Shown here: one piece after another, positions 1-5,345 of the stretch
Layout of the letters: every line of letters begins with the position of its first letter
How positions within the stretch are numbered: the first letter of the stretch is position 1
From: Chloroflexota bacterium
GTDB taxonomy: Bacteria; Chloroflexota; Limnocylindria; P2-11E
NCBI GenBank assembly: GCA_005889445.1
Contig: VBGS01000232.1
Span: 1 to 5,759 of the forward strand
Reading direction: 5' to 3'
DNA length: 5,759 nucleotides
Notes under the pieces: model-generated
Database searches by the model: none
Seen by the model: only the letters and a program-made list of their open reading frames with translations
Told to the model about the DNA's origin: nothing
Program-made: the position numbers and the translations under genes

Positions 1-2
1 CC

Positions 3-869
3 CGGCGCTGGGAGGACATCCTCTTCCTCGACACCGAGACGACGGGACTCTCGGGCGGCACCGGGACCTACGTCTTCCTCATCGGAGTCGCTCACTTCGC
101 CGATGGAGAGCTCATCCTGCGGCAGCACCTGCTTCACGACGTCGCGGCGGAGCGGGAATTCATCAGGCACCTGCAGGGCGAGATCGAGCCGTTCCGTGCG
201 TGCGCCTCGTACAACGGCAAGACATTCGATCTCCCGCTGCTGCGCACGCGATTCGTCATGACGCTGCGCGCCGACATCACCGTCGACGACTCCCACCTCG
301 ACCTCCTTCATCCGGCGCGGCGCCTGTGGCGTGACCGGTTTGGATCGACGACCCTCCGGCAGCTCGAGGAGAGCGTTCTCGACGACGGGCGGACCGCTGA
401 TATCCCCGGATCGCTGATCCCCGACGCGTACTTCTTCTACCTGCGCAAGGGCGACCCGGCCATCATCGCGCCCGTCCTCGAGCACAACGCGCGCGACGTC
501 ATCTCACTCGTCCGGATCACCGACCGGGTCGCTCGTGCGGTGCTCCTGGCGCGAGGTGGACGCGCTCCCGATCATGCCCCGGCCGCGTTCGCGCTGGCGC
601 GGGTGTTCGAGCGCAACGGCGAGGTCGATGCCGCGTTCGCCTGCTACGAGAGCGCCTACTACGACGGCGACAACGAGCTGCGGGTACGGCTCGCGCTCTC
701 CTTCGCTCGCCATCTCGAGCGTCGTGACGAAAGCCAGCGTGCGGTCCGCCTCATCGAGACGCTCCTCGAGCTGGGGCTCGGATCCGGTCGCTGGCGCGAG
801 CAGGCCGAGAGCCGAGTGCGCAGACTCAACAAGCTGCTGTGGCGACGCGGCCTGGCAACGGCAAGCTAG
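3..869 (+). CDS. RNase H-like (YprB-type, DEDD exonuclease fold) protein with helical repeat tail, 5' partial
   Basis: The reading frame is open from base 3 to a TAG stop at 867-869 (288 codons visible); its start lies before the window. Seen: an acidic motif FLDTETTGL (Asp10, Glu12 of the visible part) followed by a glycine-rich GGTGTYVFLIG stretch, then SYNGKTFDLP (Asp76), LDLLHPARRLW, a DIPG..IP..YF..Y segment, and EHNARDVISL (His161, Asp165). These are the metal-binding DEDD motifs in the order found in the RNase_H_2 / YprB family. Residues about 190-288 are Ala/Leu/Arg-rich helices resembling a degenerate TPR tail (FALARVFERNGEVDAAFACY). Known of the family: predicted metal-dependent 3'-5' nuclease fold, often encoded near helicases; the cellular substrate is not established. 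It is probably cytoplasmic, with no signal peptide or membrane segment in the visible part. The amidase follows 46 bases downstream on the same strand. The family call is firm; nuclease activity is inferred. Confidence 0.87.
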   Translation, partial: RRWEDILFLDTETTGLSGGTGTYVFLIGVAHFADGELILRQHLLHDVAAEREFIRHLQGEIEPFRACASYNGKTFDLPLLRTRFVMTLRADITVDDSHLDLLHPARRLWRDRFGSTTLRQLEESVLDDGRTADIPGSLIPDAYFFYLRKGDPAIIAPVLEHNARDVISLVRITDRVARAVLLARGGRAPDHAPAAFALARVFERNGEVDAAFACYESAYYDGDNELRVRLALSFARHLERRDESQRAVRLIETLLELGLGSGRWREQAESRVRRLNKLLWRRGLATAS

Positions 870-872
870 GCG

Positions 873-895
873 CGCGGCCCGGACATCCGGACGCG
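873..895. repeat. Interrupted inverted repeat between the nuclease and amidase genes
   Basis: The 46-base gap between the two + strand genes holds CCGGA-CA-TCCGG (879-890), flanked by CGCG on each side (873-876 and 892-895). The central two-base spacer is too tight for a hairpin loop unless inner pairs open, and no T-run follows, so this is not a standard intrinsic terminator. It could be a protein-binding dyad ahead of the amidase or chance in GC-rich DNA. Confidence 0.3.
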
Positions 896-915
896 GGCAT
901 ACTGCGCACTGACCG

Positions 916-2181
916 ATGCGCGCTGAACCCGACGCTTCGCCGCCGTCGACGATCGGCCCGGTCGAGGCGAGCATCACGCGGTACACCGACACCGAGTCGC
1001 GGATCCACGCGTTCGCGCGATTCGACGCCGAACAGGCGCTGCTGCTGGATGCCGCGCTGGCGGTCACCGGAGCGAGCGGACCCCTCGCCCGCGCTCCGAT
1101 AGCCGTCAAGGACATCTTCGACACCGCCGGCGTCCCGACGGAGCGCGGGTCCGACCTCTACGCCGGCCGCGTGCCCGACCGCGATGCCGACGTCGTGCGC
1201 AACCTCCGCGCGGCCGGCGCGGTCATCGTCGGCAAGACCGTGACGGCGGAGCTCGCGATGCTGCATCCGGGACCCACCCGCAACCCCTGGGACCTCTCAC
1301 GCACCTCCGGTGGATCGTCGATGGGATCGGCCGCCGCGGTCGCCGCGGGGGTCGTGCCGCTCGCGATCGGGAGCCAGACGAACGGCTCGGTGATCCGCCC
1401 TGCCGCGTACTGCGGGGTCGTCGGGTTCAAGCCGACGTTCGGGCGCCTGCCGCGCGACGGAATGCTCGTGACGTCGCCCACTCTCGATCAGGTCGGTGGT
1501 TTCGCGCGTTCGGTGCGAGACGTGGCCGTGCTGACAGCCGCGATGGCGGGCGAAGCGTCCGAGCGATGGTGGTCCGGCGACACGACCGCTCCGAAGCTCG
1601 CGGCGCTGCGCACCGGCGACTGGGAGCATGCCGACGATGCGGCGCGTCAGCGTTTCCAGGCTGACGTCGATCTGCTGGCCGCGGCGGGCGGACCGATCGA
1701 GTGGCCCGCGCCTCCACTCGCGCTCGAGCAAGCGCCGCAGCTGCTTCGGACGATCATGCTCTTCGAACAATCACGAGCGCTGGCGGGCGAGATGCGCGGG
1801 CGCGAAGACCTCATCAGCGAGGTGACGCGGCGGAACCTCGCGGAGGGCGCAGCGATCCCCGATGACGTGTACCGGCGGGCGCTCGACGAACGCAGGCGGC
1901 TGGTGGAGATCTTCGCGGCGTGGGCCGCGCGCTACGACGCGATCCTCACGCCGGCCGCGACCGGCGAGGCCCCGACTCCGGAGACGACCGGCGACCCGCG
2001 CTTCGCCACGCGCTGGTCGCTCGTGGGCGCTCCGGCGATCACGGTGCCCAGCGGCCTCGGCCCGCATCGCCTCCCGTTGGGACTGCAGCTCGTCGGCGCG
2101 CCCGGCGACGATCGGCGCCTGCTCGCGGCGGCGGCATGGTGCGAGGCGCGCATCCCGCCGATCGGAGTACCGCTGCTCTAG
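916..2181 (+). CDS. Amidase signature family hydrolase
   Basis: A 421-residue amidase-signature enzyme, expected to hydrolyse a carboxamide bond with a Ser-cisSer-Lys triad in the cytoplasm. Seen: PIAVKDIFDT gives the catalytic Lys65; SGGSSMGSAAAVAAG (131-145) gives the cis-Ser134; GSQTNGSVIRPAAYCGVVGFKPT (152-174, written here in parts: GSQTNGS, VIRPAAYCG) gives the nucleophile Ser158. The C-terminal block TGDPRF..RWSLVGAPAITVPSG and PLGLQLVG is typical. The start is well constrained: a same-frame TGA sits at 910-912 and ATG 916 is the first start after it. No Shine-Dalgarno is visible just upstream, so it may be read from a very short leader or by coupling. Odd points: Met136 where Ser or Gly is common (GGSSSGS) and Asn156 where Gly is common (QTGGS). 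The N-terminus is short for the family. The stop TAG at 2179-2181 overlaps the stop of the opposing gene. Substrate unknown; GatA is unlikely, since no GatB or GatC partner is seen and the SVIRPA motif marks a different branch. Confidence 0.93.
   Translation: MRAEPDASPPSTIGPVEASITRYTDTESRIHAFARFDAEQALLLDAALAVTGASGPLARAPIAVKDIFDTAGVPTERGSDLYAGRVPDRDADVVRNLRAAGAVIVGKTVTAELAMLHPGPTRNPWDLSRTSGGSSMGSAAAVAAGVVPLAIGSQTNGSVIRPAAYCGVVGFKPTFGRLPRDGMLVTSPTLDQVGGFARSVRDVAVLTAAMAGEASERWWSGDTTAPKLAALRTGDWEHADDAARQRFQADVDLLAAAGGPIEWPAPPLALEQAPQLLRTIMLFEQSRALAGEMRGREDLISEVTRRNLAEGAAIPDDVYRRALDERRRLVEIFAAWAARYDAILTPAATGEAPTPETTGDPRFATRWSLVGAPAITVPSGLGPHRLPLGLQLVGAPGDDRRLLAAAAWCEARIPPIGVPLL
2178..2181. other. 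Shared CTAG: overlapping stop codons of convergent genes
   Basis: The palindrome CTAG carries the TAG stop of the + strand amidase (2179-2181) and, on the other strand, the TAG stop of the LOG-type gene (2180-2178). The genes therefore meet tail to tail with a four-base overlap. There is no room for a bidirectional terminator between them. GAATATTC (2182-2189) next to it is palindromic but is not followed by a T-run. Confidence 0.95.
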
Positions 2182-2618
2182 GAATATTCTCGCGCGGAAT
2201 CGCGGCCGCTCTCACCGCGGACCGCGAGCGCGAATGCCATCTCGACCGCCTCGGCCGGGGTCTGCGCGTAGTGCAGCTCGGCGATCTTCGCCTCGTCGAG
2301 ATGCTTCCCCTGGTACGCGACCTCGCGCATCCGCGACGACCACCCGCCGGTTCCCTCGAGGATCACCGTCGGCTTGAGCTCGTAGGCCACGGTGAGCTCG
2401 TTCAGCGTTCCGATGCCGCCTGAGATCATGATCACCGCATCGGCGGCCCGCACCGTGAGCGTGTTCCGCATCCAGCCCATGCCCGTGGTGATCGCAATAT
2501 CCACGAACTCGTTGGCGTCGCGCTTGTCGAAGCCCGGAAGCACGCCAACGACCAGGCCGTTCGCGTCCTTCGCCCCGCGGCTCGCGGCCTCCATCACGCC
2601 GGACAGACCGCCGCTCAC
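2178..2618 (-). CDS. LOG / TIGR00725-type nucleotide-binding protein, apparently 5'-truncated
   Basis: From GTG at 2618 this encodes 146 residues of a Rossmann-like LOG-family protein (relatives include lysine-decarboxylase-annotated LOG proteins and DprA/SLOG-type nucleotide binders). Seen: SGGLSGVMEAASRGA (2-16), VVGVLPG (23-29), GMGWMRN (46-52), ADAVIMISGGIGTLNEL (59-75, the GGxGTxxE nucleotide-binding loop), and a C-terminal TPAEAVEMA helix. Intact relatives begin about 30-40 residues earlier with a beta strand (IAVIG-like) and a first helix. That first helix is encoded here upstream of the GTG, in the same frame, at about 2678-2619 (reads KALQFAEEVGRLVAGRGGVLV), but the frame then runs with no ATG, GTG or TTG and without the first strand. 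The GTG overlaps the TGA stop of the glycosidase as GTGA, which looks like ordinary coupling but would remove part of the fold core. I infer a 5' deletion or an assembly fault; a frameshifted fusion is the alternative. Ligand and role unknown. Confidence 0.8.
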   Translation of the reverse strand: MSGGLSGVMEAASRGAKDANGLVVGVLPGFDKRDANEFVDIAITTGMGWMRNTLTVRAADAVIMISGGIGTLNELTVAYELKPTVILEGTGGWSSRMREVAYQGKHLDEAKIAELHYAQTPAEAVEMAFALAVRGESGRDSAREYS

Positions 2619-4462
2619 CAGGACACCACCGCGCCCGGCAACGAGGCGGCCGACCTCCTCGGCGAACTGAAGCGCTTTCGGCGGGACGCAGGCCAGGCGA
2701 ACCAGTGCCGCGACGCCAGTGCGCCCGTGCCTTCGTCGTAGGCCTCGGGCAACATGCCGTCCCAGGTCTGCACCAGATCGAGCCGGTCGCGGGCGCGCCG
2801 CTCGCGCTCAGGGTCACCGAGGACGCGAGCGACGACGATCTCCTGGAGATCGCCGAGCGGCCAGGGATGTGGCGTGTGCACCGAGCCGAGACCGCCGACC
2901 GGCCCCGAGAAATAGCCCTCGTTCGCTTCGCTCCAGGCGAAGTCGATCGTCGCCCGCCAGCGCGGGTCTTTCGCGGAACAGAATCCCCAGCCCGGAGCGA
3001 ACACCGTCGGGAAGTCGTTCGCGTCGTGGTAGTGGCGTGCGCCGGCGGCGCGCGGCCCGCTCACCGCGTAGGCGAAGCGGGCTGCGTCCGTGAAATGCAG
3101 CAGGGTCGCGTCGCGGACGGCGTCGGCCTCCCGATGCGCGAAGGCCTGGAGCACGCGCCACAGAAGGACGTGACTCGAGAAGTGGTACGGCTGCGCCAGC
3201 GGGTCGTCCGCCGGCGTTTCGTCGGTCGCGATGAGCCCGAACGGGGTGCGCTTCTCCAGCAGCGCATCGATCCTCTCGCGGCAGATCGCGGCGTAGCGCG
3301 CGTCGACGCCCGCCTCGGCAAGACGCCCGGCGTCCGCAGCGAGCAGCAGGGGAAACAGCTGCTGGTCGAGCTGAAAGGCCGGGTCCTTGGCCTTCCCCGA
3401 TGCCAGGGATGCGCGTGGCCACCAACCGTCGACGCGCTCAGCCACCTCGAACGTCCAGCGGATGAACTCCGTAACGACGGCCAGAAGCCTTCGGTCGCGC
3501 GCTCCGACCGCGAGCAGCGCGCGACAGACGTAATACGCGTCGCGTGTCCATACGAGCGGAAGGATCTCGTGATCGGCGAGCATCGCGGTGGCATCGCTGA
3601 CGCGCGAGGCGGCGCAGTCGATCGCATATGAGACGGCGCGTCGCGCGGGTCGGGCGGCTTCGCCGACAAGATCGAGCCCGGACCAGAACCGTCGTCGCTC
3701 CGCCGTATCGCGACCCAGCAGCGCCTCACCATCACGCGCTAGGCGCCGAGCCTCCTCAATGGTCGGGTCCGCGGCCCGGCCCAGGGCGACCGCCAACACG
3801 ATCGTCGCTTCGCCACCGATCGGCAGGTCGGGCGAAGCGGGGAACTGGACGAGCGCCGCGCACGCGTCGAGACGCGGATCCTCGATGAGGCTGACGGTCT
3901 CCCTGCCTCCGCCATAGGTGCGCATCGAGAAGCGGTTCTCGGTCGGCGCGGCTGGGAGTCGACCGCCGGGCGTGAGCTGGGTGTACTCGGCGCGGCCGAG
4001 CCGCATCACACCCGACCACCCGGGTCCGCCGATCGGTCGACGCGCGACGATCCGCACGACTTGTACCGCACCAGTCCGGCCAGATGGCGCGGCGGCCGTC
4101 CATTCCAGTCGCCCCTGCCGTGCCTCGACGATCCCAGACGGGAACGAGTCCTCGGTCATCCACGTTGACAATGGCTCTTGGTCGAGCAGCCTGATGCCGA
4201 ACGACGGACGAGCGGGATCCGCGAGCGCTGCCCGATAGGCCCGTACGTCGTCGGGAGCGAAACGATCCCCCGCGAACGGGGCCATCGTCGTGAGGACGAC
4301 CCGGCCGTGCACCGGGTGGGCCGTTCCGAGCGAGAGCCATCGTCCGTTCGGCGCGAGCGTCCCCGAGACGACGCCGTTGCCGACGTCGAGTGGCTTGTAC
4401 GACCGCCGCGGATCGAGCGGGGTCAGCTCTCCACCGCGGAGCCCGAGCTCGCGTCCATCCAT
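2615..4462 (-). CDS. Glycoside hydrolase with (alpha/alpha)6 barrel, GH125/GH15-like, C-terminus disrupted
   Basis: A 615-residue open frame. Residues about 20-235 look beta-rich (GNGVVSGTLAPNGRWLSLGT and many short strands), like the beta-sandwich ahead of the barrel in glucoamylase-type enzymes. Residues about 265-590 are helical with clan-like motifs: LPLVWTRDAYYVCRALLA (301-318), FQLDQQLFP (363-371), YHDANDFPT (478-486), GSVHTPHPWPLGDLQE (526-541), LPEAYDEGTG (571-580) and RHWFAW (585-590). By analogy with GH125 and GH15, Glu573 in LPEAY is a candidate general base; I cannot name the general acid. No signal peptide is seen, so it is probably cytoplasmic, acting on sugar imported by the transporter encoded just upstream. 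ATG 4462 lies inside the ATPase gene (40-base overlap), suggesting translational coupling; no good ribosome-binding site precedes it. After WFAWPA (about residue 592) the sequence turns Arg/Ser-rich and is the out-of-frame reading of LOG-gene DNA, so the last helix of the barrel is missing. The fold call is good, the family number is tentative, the substrate unknown. Confidence 0.78.
   Translation of the reverse strand: MDGRELGLRGGELTPLDPRRSYKPLDVGNGVVSGTLAPNGRWLSLGTAHPVHGRVVLTTMAPFAGDRFAPDDVRAYRAALADPARPSFGIRLLDQEPLSTWMTEDSFPSGIVEARQGRLEWTAAAPSGRTGAVQVVRIVARRPIGGPGWSGVMRLGRAEYTQLTPGGRLPAAPTENRFSMRTYGGGRETVSLIEDPRLDACAALVQFPASPDLPIGGEATIVLAVALGRAADPTIEEARRLARDGEALLGRDTAERRRFWSGLDLVGEAARPARRAVSYAIDCAASRVSDATAMLADHEILPLVWTRDAYYVCRALLAVGARDRRLLAVVTEFIRWTFEVAERVDGWWPRASLASGKAKDPAFQLDQQLFPLLLAADAGRLAEAGVDARYAAICRERIDALLEKRTPFGLIATDETPADDPLAQPYHFSSHVLLWRVLQAFAHREADAVRDATLLHFTDAARFAYAVSGPRAAGARHYHDANDFPTVFAPGWGFCSAKDPRWRATIDFAWSEANEGYFSGPVGGLGSVHTPHPWPLGDLQEIVVARVLGDPERERRARDRLDLVQTWDGMLPEAYDEGTGALASRHWFAWPASRRKRFSSPRRSAASLPGAVVSW
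2675..2690 (-). other. Junction of glycosidase and LOG coding frames, with CGA AAG hexamer
   Basis: Upstream of this point (higher coordinates) the glycosidase frame matches its family through WFAW. Downstream the frame shifted by -1 matches the LOG family from its first helix (KALQFAEEVG). At 2680-2675 the glycosidase frame reads CGA AAG; slipping back one base on AAG leads directly to GCG CTT CAG of the LOG frame. CGA AAG is the documented -1 shift site of Bacillus subtilis cdd and of IS1222. No Shine-Dalgarno-like stimulator is visible about 14 bases before it, so a deletion joining two genes is the simpler reading. Confidence 0.55.
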
Positions 4463-5343
4463 CGCAGCGTTGGTTCATTGAACCGCAGATGGACGATCTC
4501 GTCCGGCCGGACCGTGCTGTCGATCGGCGCCTGGACCTTGACCGGCGTCCTCCCCACAAGCGCCGTCACAAGCGTGTGCGAGCCAAGTGGCTCGACGACG
4601 AGGACCGTCGCGGGGACGCCCTCGGATCCGATGGCGATGTGCTCGGCACGCACGCCGAGCAGCATGTCCCGGCCATCCAGCCCCGCACGAGCTTTGGCGA
4701 GCGGCACGCTGAAGCCGTCGCCGGCGAACGCGCCTTCGCGCAACCTGCCGCGCAGGAAGTTCATCGGTGGCGAGCCGATGAACCCGCCGACGAACTGCGA
4801 CGCGGGATTGTCGTAGATGTGCATCGGGGCGCCCATCTGCTCGATCTGGCCATCACGCATGAGCGCGATCCGGTCGCCCATGCTCATCGCCTCGACCTGG
4901 TCGTGGGTCACGTAGACCGTCGTCCGCTTGACCTCCTTGTGGAGTCGTTTGAGGTCGGCGCGCGCTTGCAGACGAAGCAGCGCGTCCAGGTTGGAGAGCG
5001 GCTCATCCATCTCGATCTCCGCGGGCGGACGGCGATGCATGCGCAGACCGAACCCGATGTTTCCCGCGACGGTCATGTGCGGGAACACGGCATAGCTCTG
5101 AAAGACCATCGCGATGTCGCGGGCACGCGGGGCCAGATCGGTCACGTCGCGTCCGCCGATGAGGATGCTTCCGCGATCGACGTGCTCCAGCCCGGCGATG
5201 CACCGGAGCAGCGTCGTCTTGCCGCAGCCCGACGGCCCGAGGAGCACCAGGAACTCGCCGTCGTGGACCTCGAGCGTGACGTCGCGGATCGCCGGAGTCT
5301 TTCCAAAGAGCTTGGTCAGCCCACGGACCTCGATCGCGGCCAC
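4423..5343 (-). CDS. Sugar ABC transporter ATP-binding protein (MalK/UgpC type) lacking the ABC signature region
   Basis: A 306-residue ABC ATPase that would energise the adjacent permease at the inner face of the membrane. Seen: Walker A GPSGCGKTT (36-44), Q-loop VFQSYAVFPHMTV (Gln82), DEPLSNLDA (113-121; Walker B acidic pair Asp113-Glu114 and D-loop), H-loop YVTHD (His147), then the regulatory TOBE-like domain of MalK/UgpC proteins (about 190-306, with VRAEHI and LHLFD-like HLRFNEP). Between Glu111 and Met112 (near base 5010) about 45 residues normal for the family are absent: the helical subdomain, the LSGGQ signature and the hydrophobic strand before DEP. With them the protein would be about 350 residues, the usual length. 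LSGGQ completes the ATP site of the dimer partner, so the product as read should not hydrolyse ATP normally. Start GTG 5343 lies two bases after the permease stop, with GGGGAGG nine bases upstream. The 3' end overlaps the glycosidase by 40 bases. Family certain; the defect may be real or an assembly fault. Confidence 0.9.
   Translation of the reverse strand: MAAIEVRGLTKLFGKTPAIRDVTLEVHDGEFLVLLGPSGCGKTTLLRCIAGLEHVDRGSILIGGRDVTDLAPRARDIAMVFQSYAVFPHMTVAGNIGFGLRMHRRPPAEIEMDEPLSNLDALLRLQARADLKRLHKEVKRTTVYVTHDQVEAMSMGDRIALMRDGQIEQMGAPMHIYDNPASQFVGGFIGSPPMNFLRGRLREGAFAGDGFSVPLAKARAGLDGRDMLLGVRAEHIAIGSEGVPATVLVVEPLGSHTLVTALVGRTPVKVQAPIDSTVRPDEIVHLRFNEPTLRWMDASSGSAVES
4472..4484. repeat. Perfect 13-base palindrome just before the glycosidase start
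   Basis: GGTTCA-T-TGAACC is a perfect six-base dyad with one central base, inside the ATPase coding sequence and ending ten bases before the glycosidase ATG at 4462. In mRNA it could form a five-pair stem with a three-base loop (GGUUC AAU GAACC) over the place a ribosome-binding site would occupy. It is AT-richer than its surroundings. It could also be an operator half-site pair or a product of the encoded residues (RFNEP). No second copy was noticed. Confidence 0.4.
5010..5011 (-). other. Deletion-like junction in the ABC ATPase gene
   Basis: The codon for Glu111 (5013-5011, end of PPAEIE) is followed directly by the codon for Met112 (5010-5008, start of MDEPLSNLDA). In MalK/UgpC proteins these segments are separated by roughly 45 residues containing the RV.EAA.LL helix, LSGGQ and the A.GRAI....VFL strand. 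The reading frame is kept, so roughly 135-140 bases appear to be missing. The estimate is from family memory, not an alignment. Confidence 0.75.
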
Positions 5344-5345
5344 GC

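Noticed and set aside
258..869. Nuclease gene starting at ATG 258
   Set aside because: The metal-binding motif DTETTG and YNGKTFD lie upstream in the same open frame, so the real start is before the window.
504..1266. Long open frames on the minus strand opposite the nuclease and amidase genes
   Set aside because: They are Arg/Ala-rich, low-complexity translations typical of antisense frames in GC-rich genes, with no recognisable motif; the + strand frames carry full family signatures.
2182..2200. GAATATTC palindrome and ATTC...GAAT hairpin next to the convergent stops, as a possible terminator
   Set aside because: The stem is only four pairs, there is no T-run on either strand, and the sequence codes for the last residues of the LOG protein.
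2705..3631. 308-codon + strand open frame opposite the glycosidase
   Set aside because: Its translation mirrors the codon bias of the opposing gene and has no recognisable domain; the minus strand frame has the barrel motifs.
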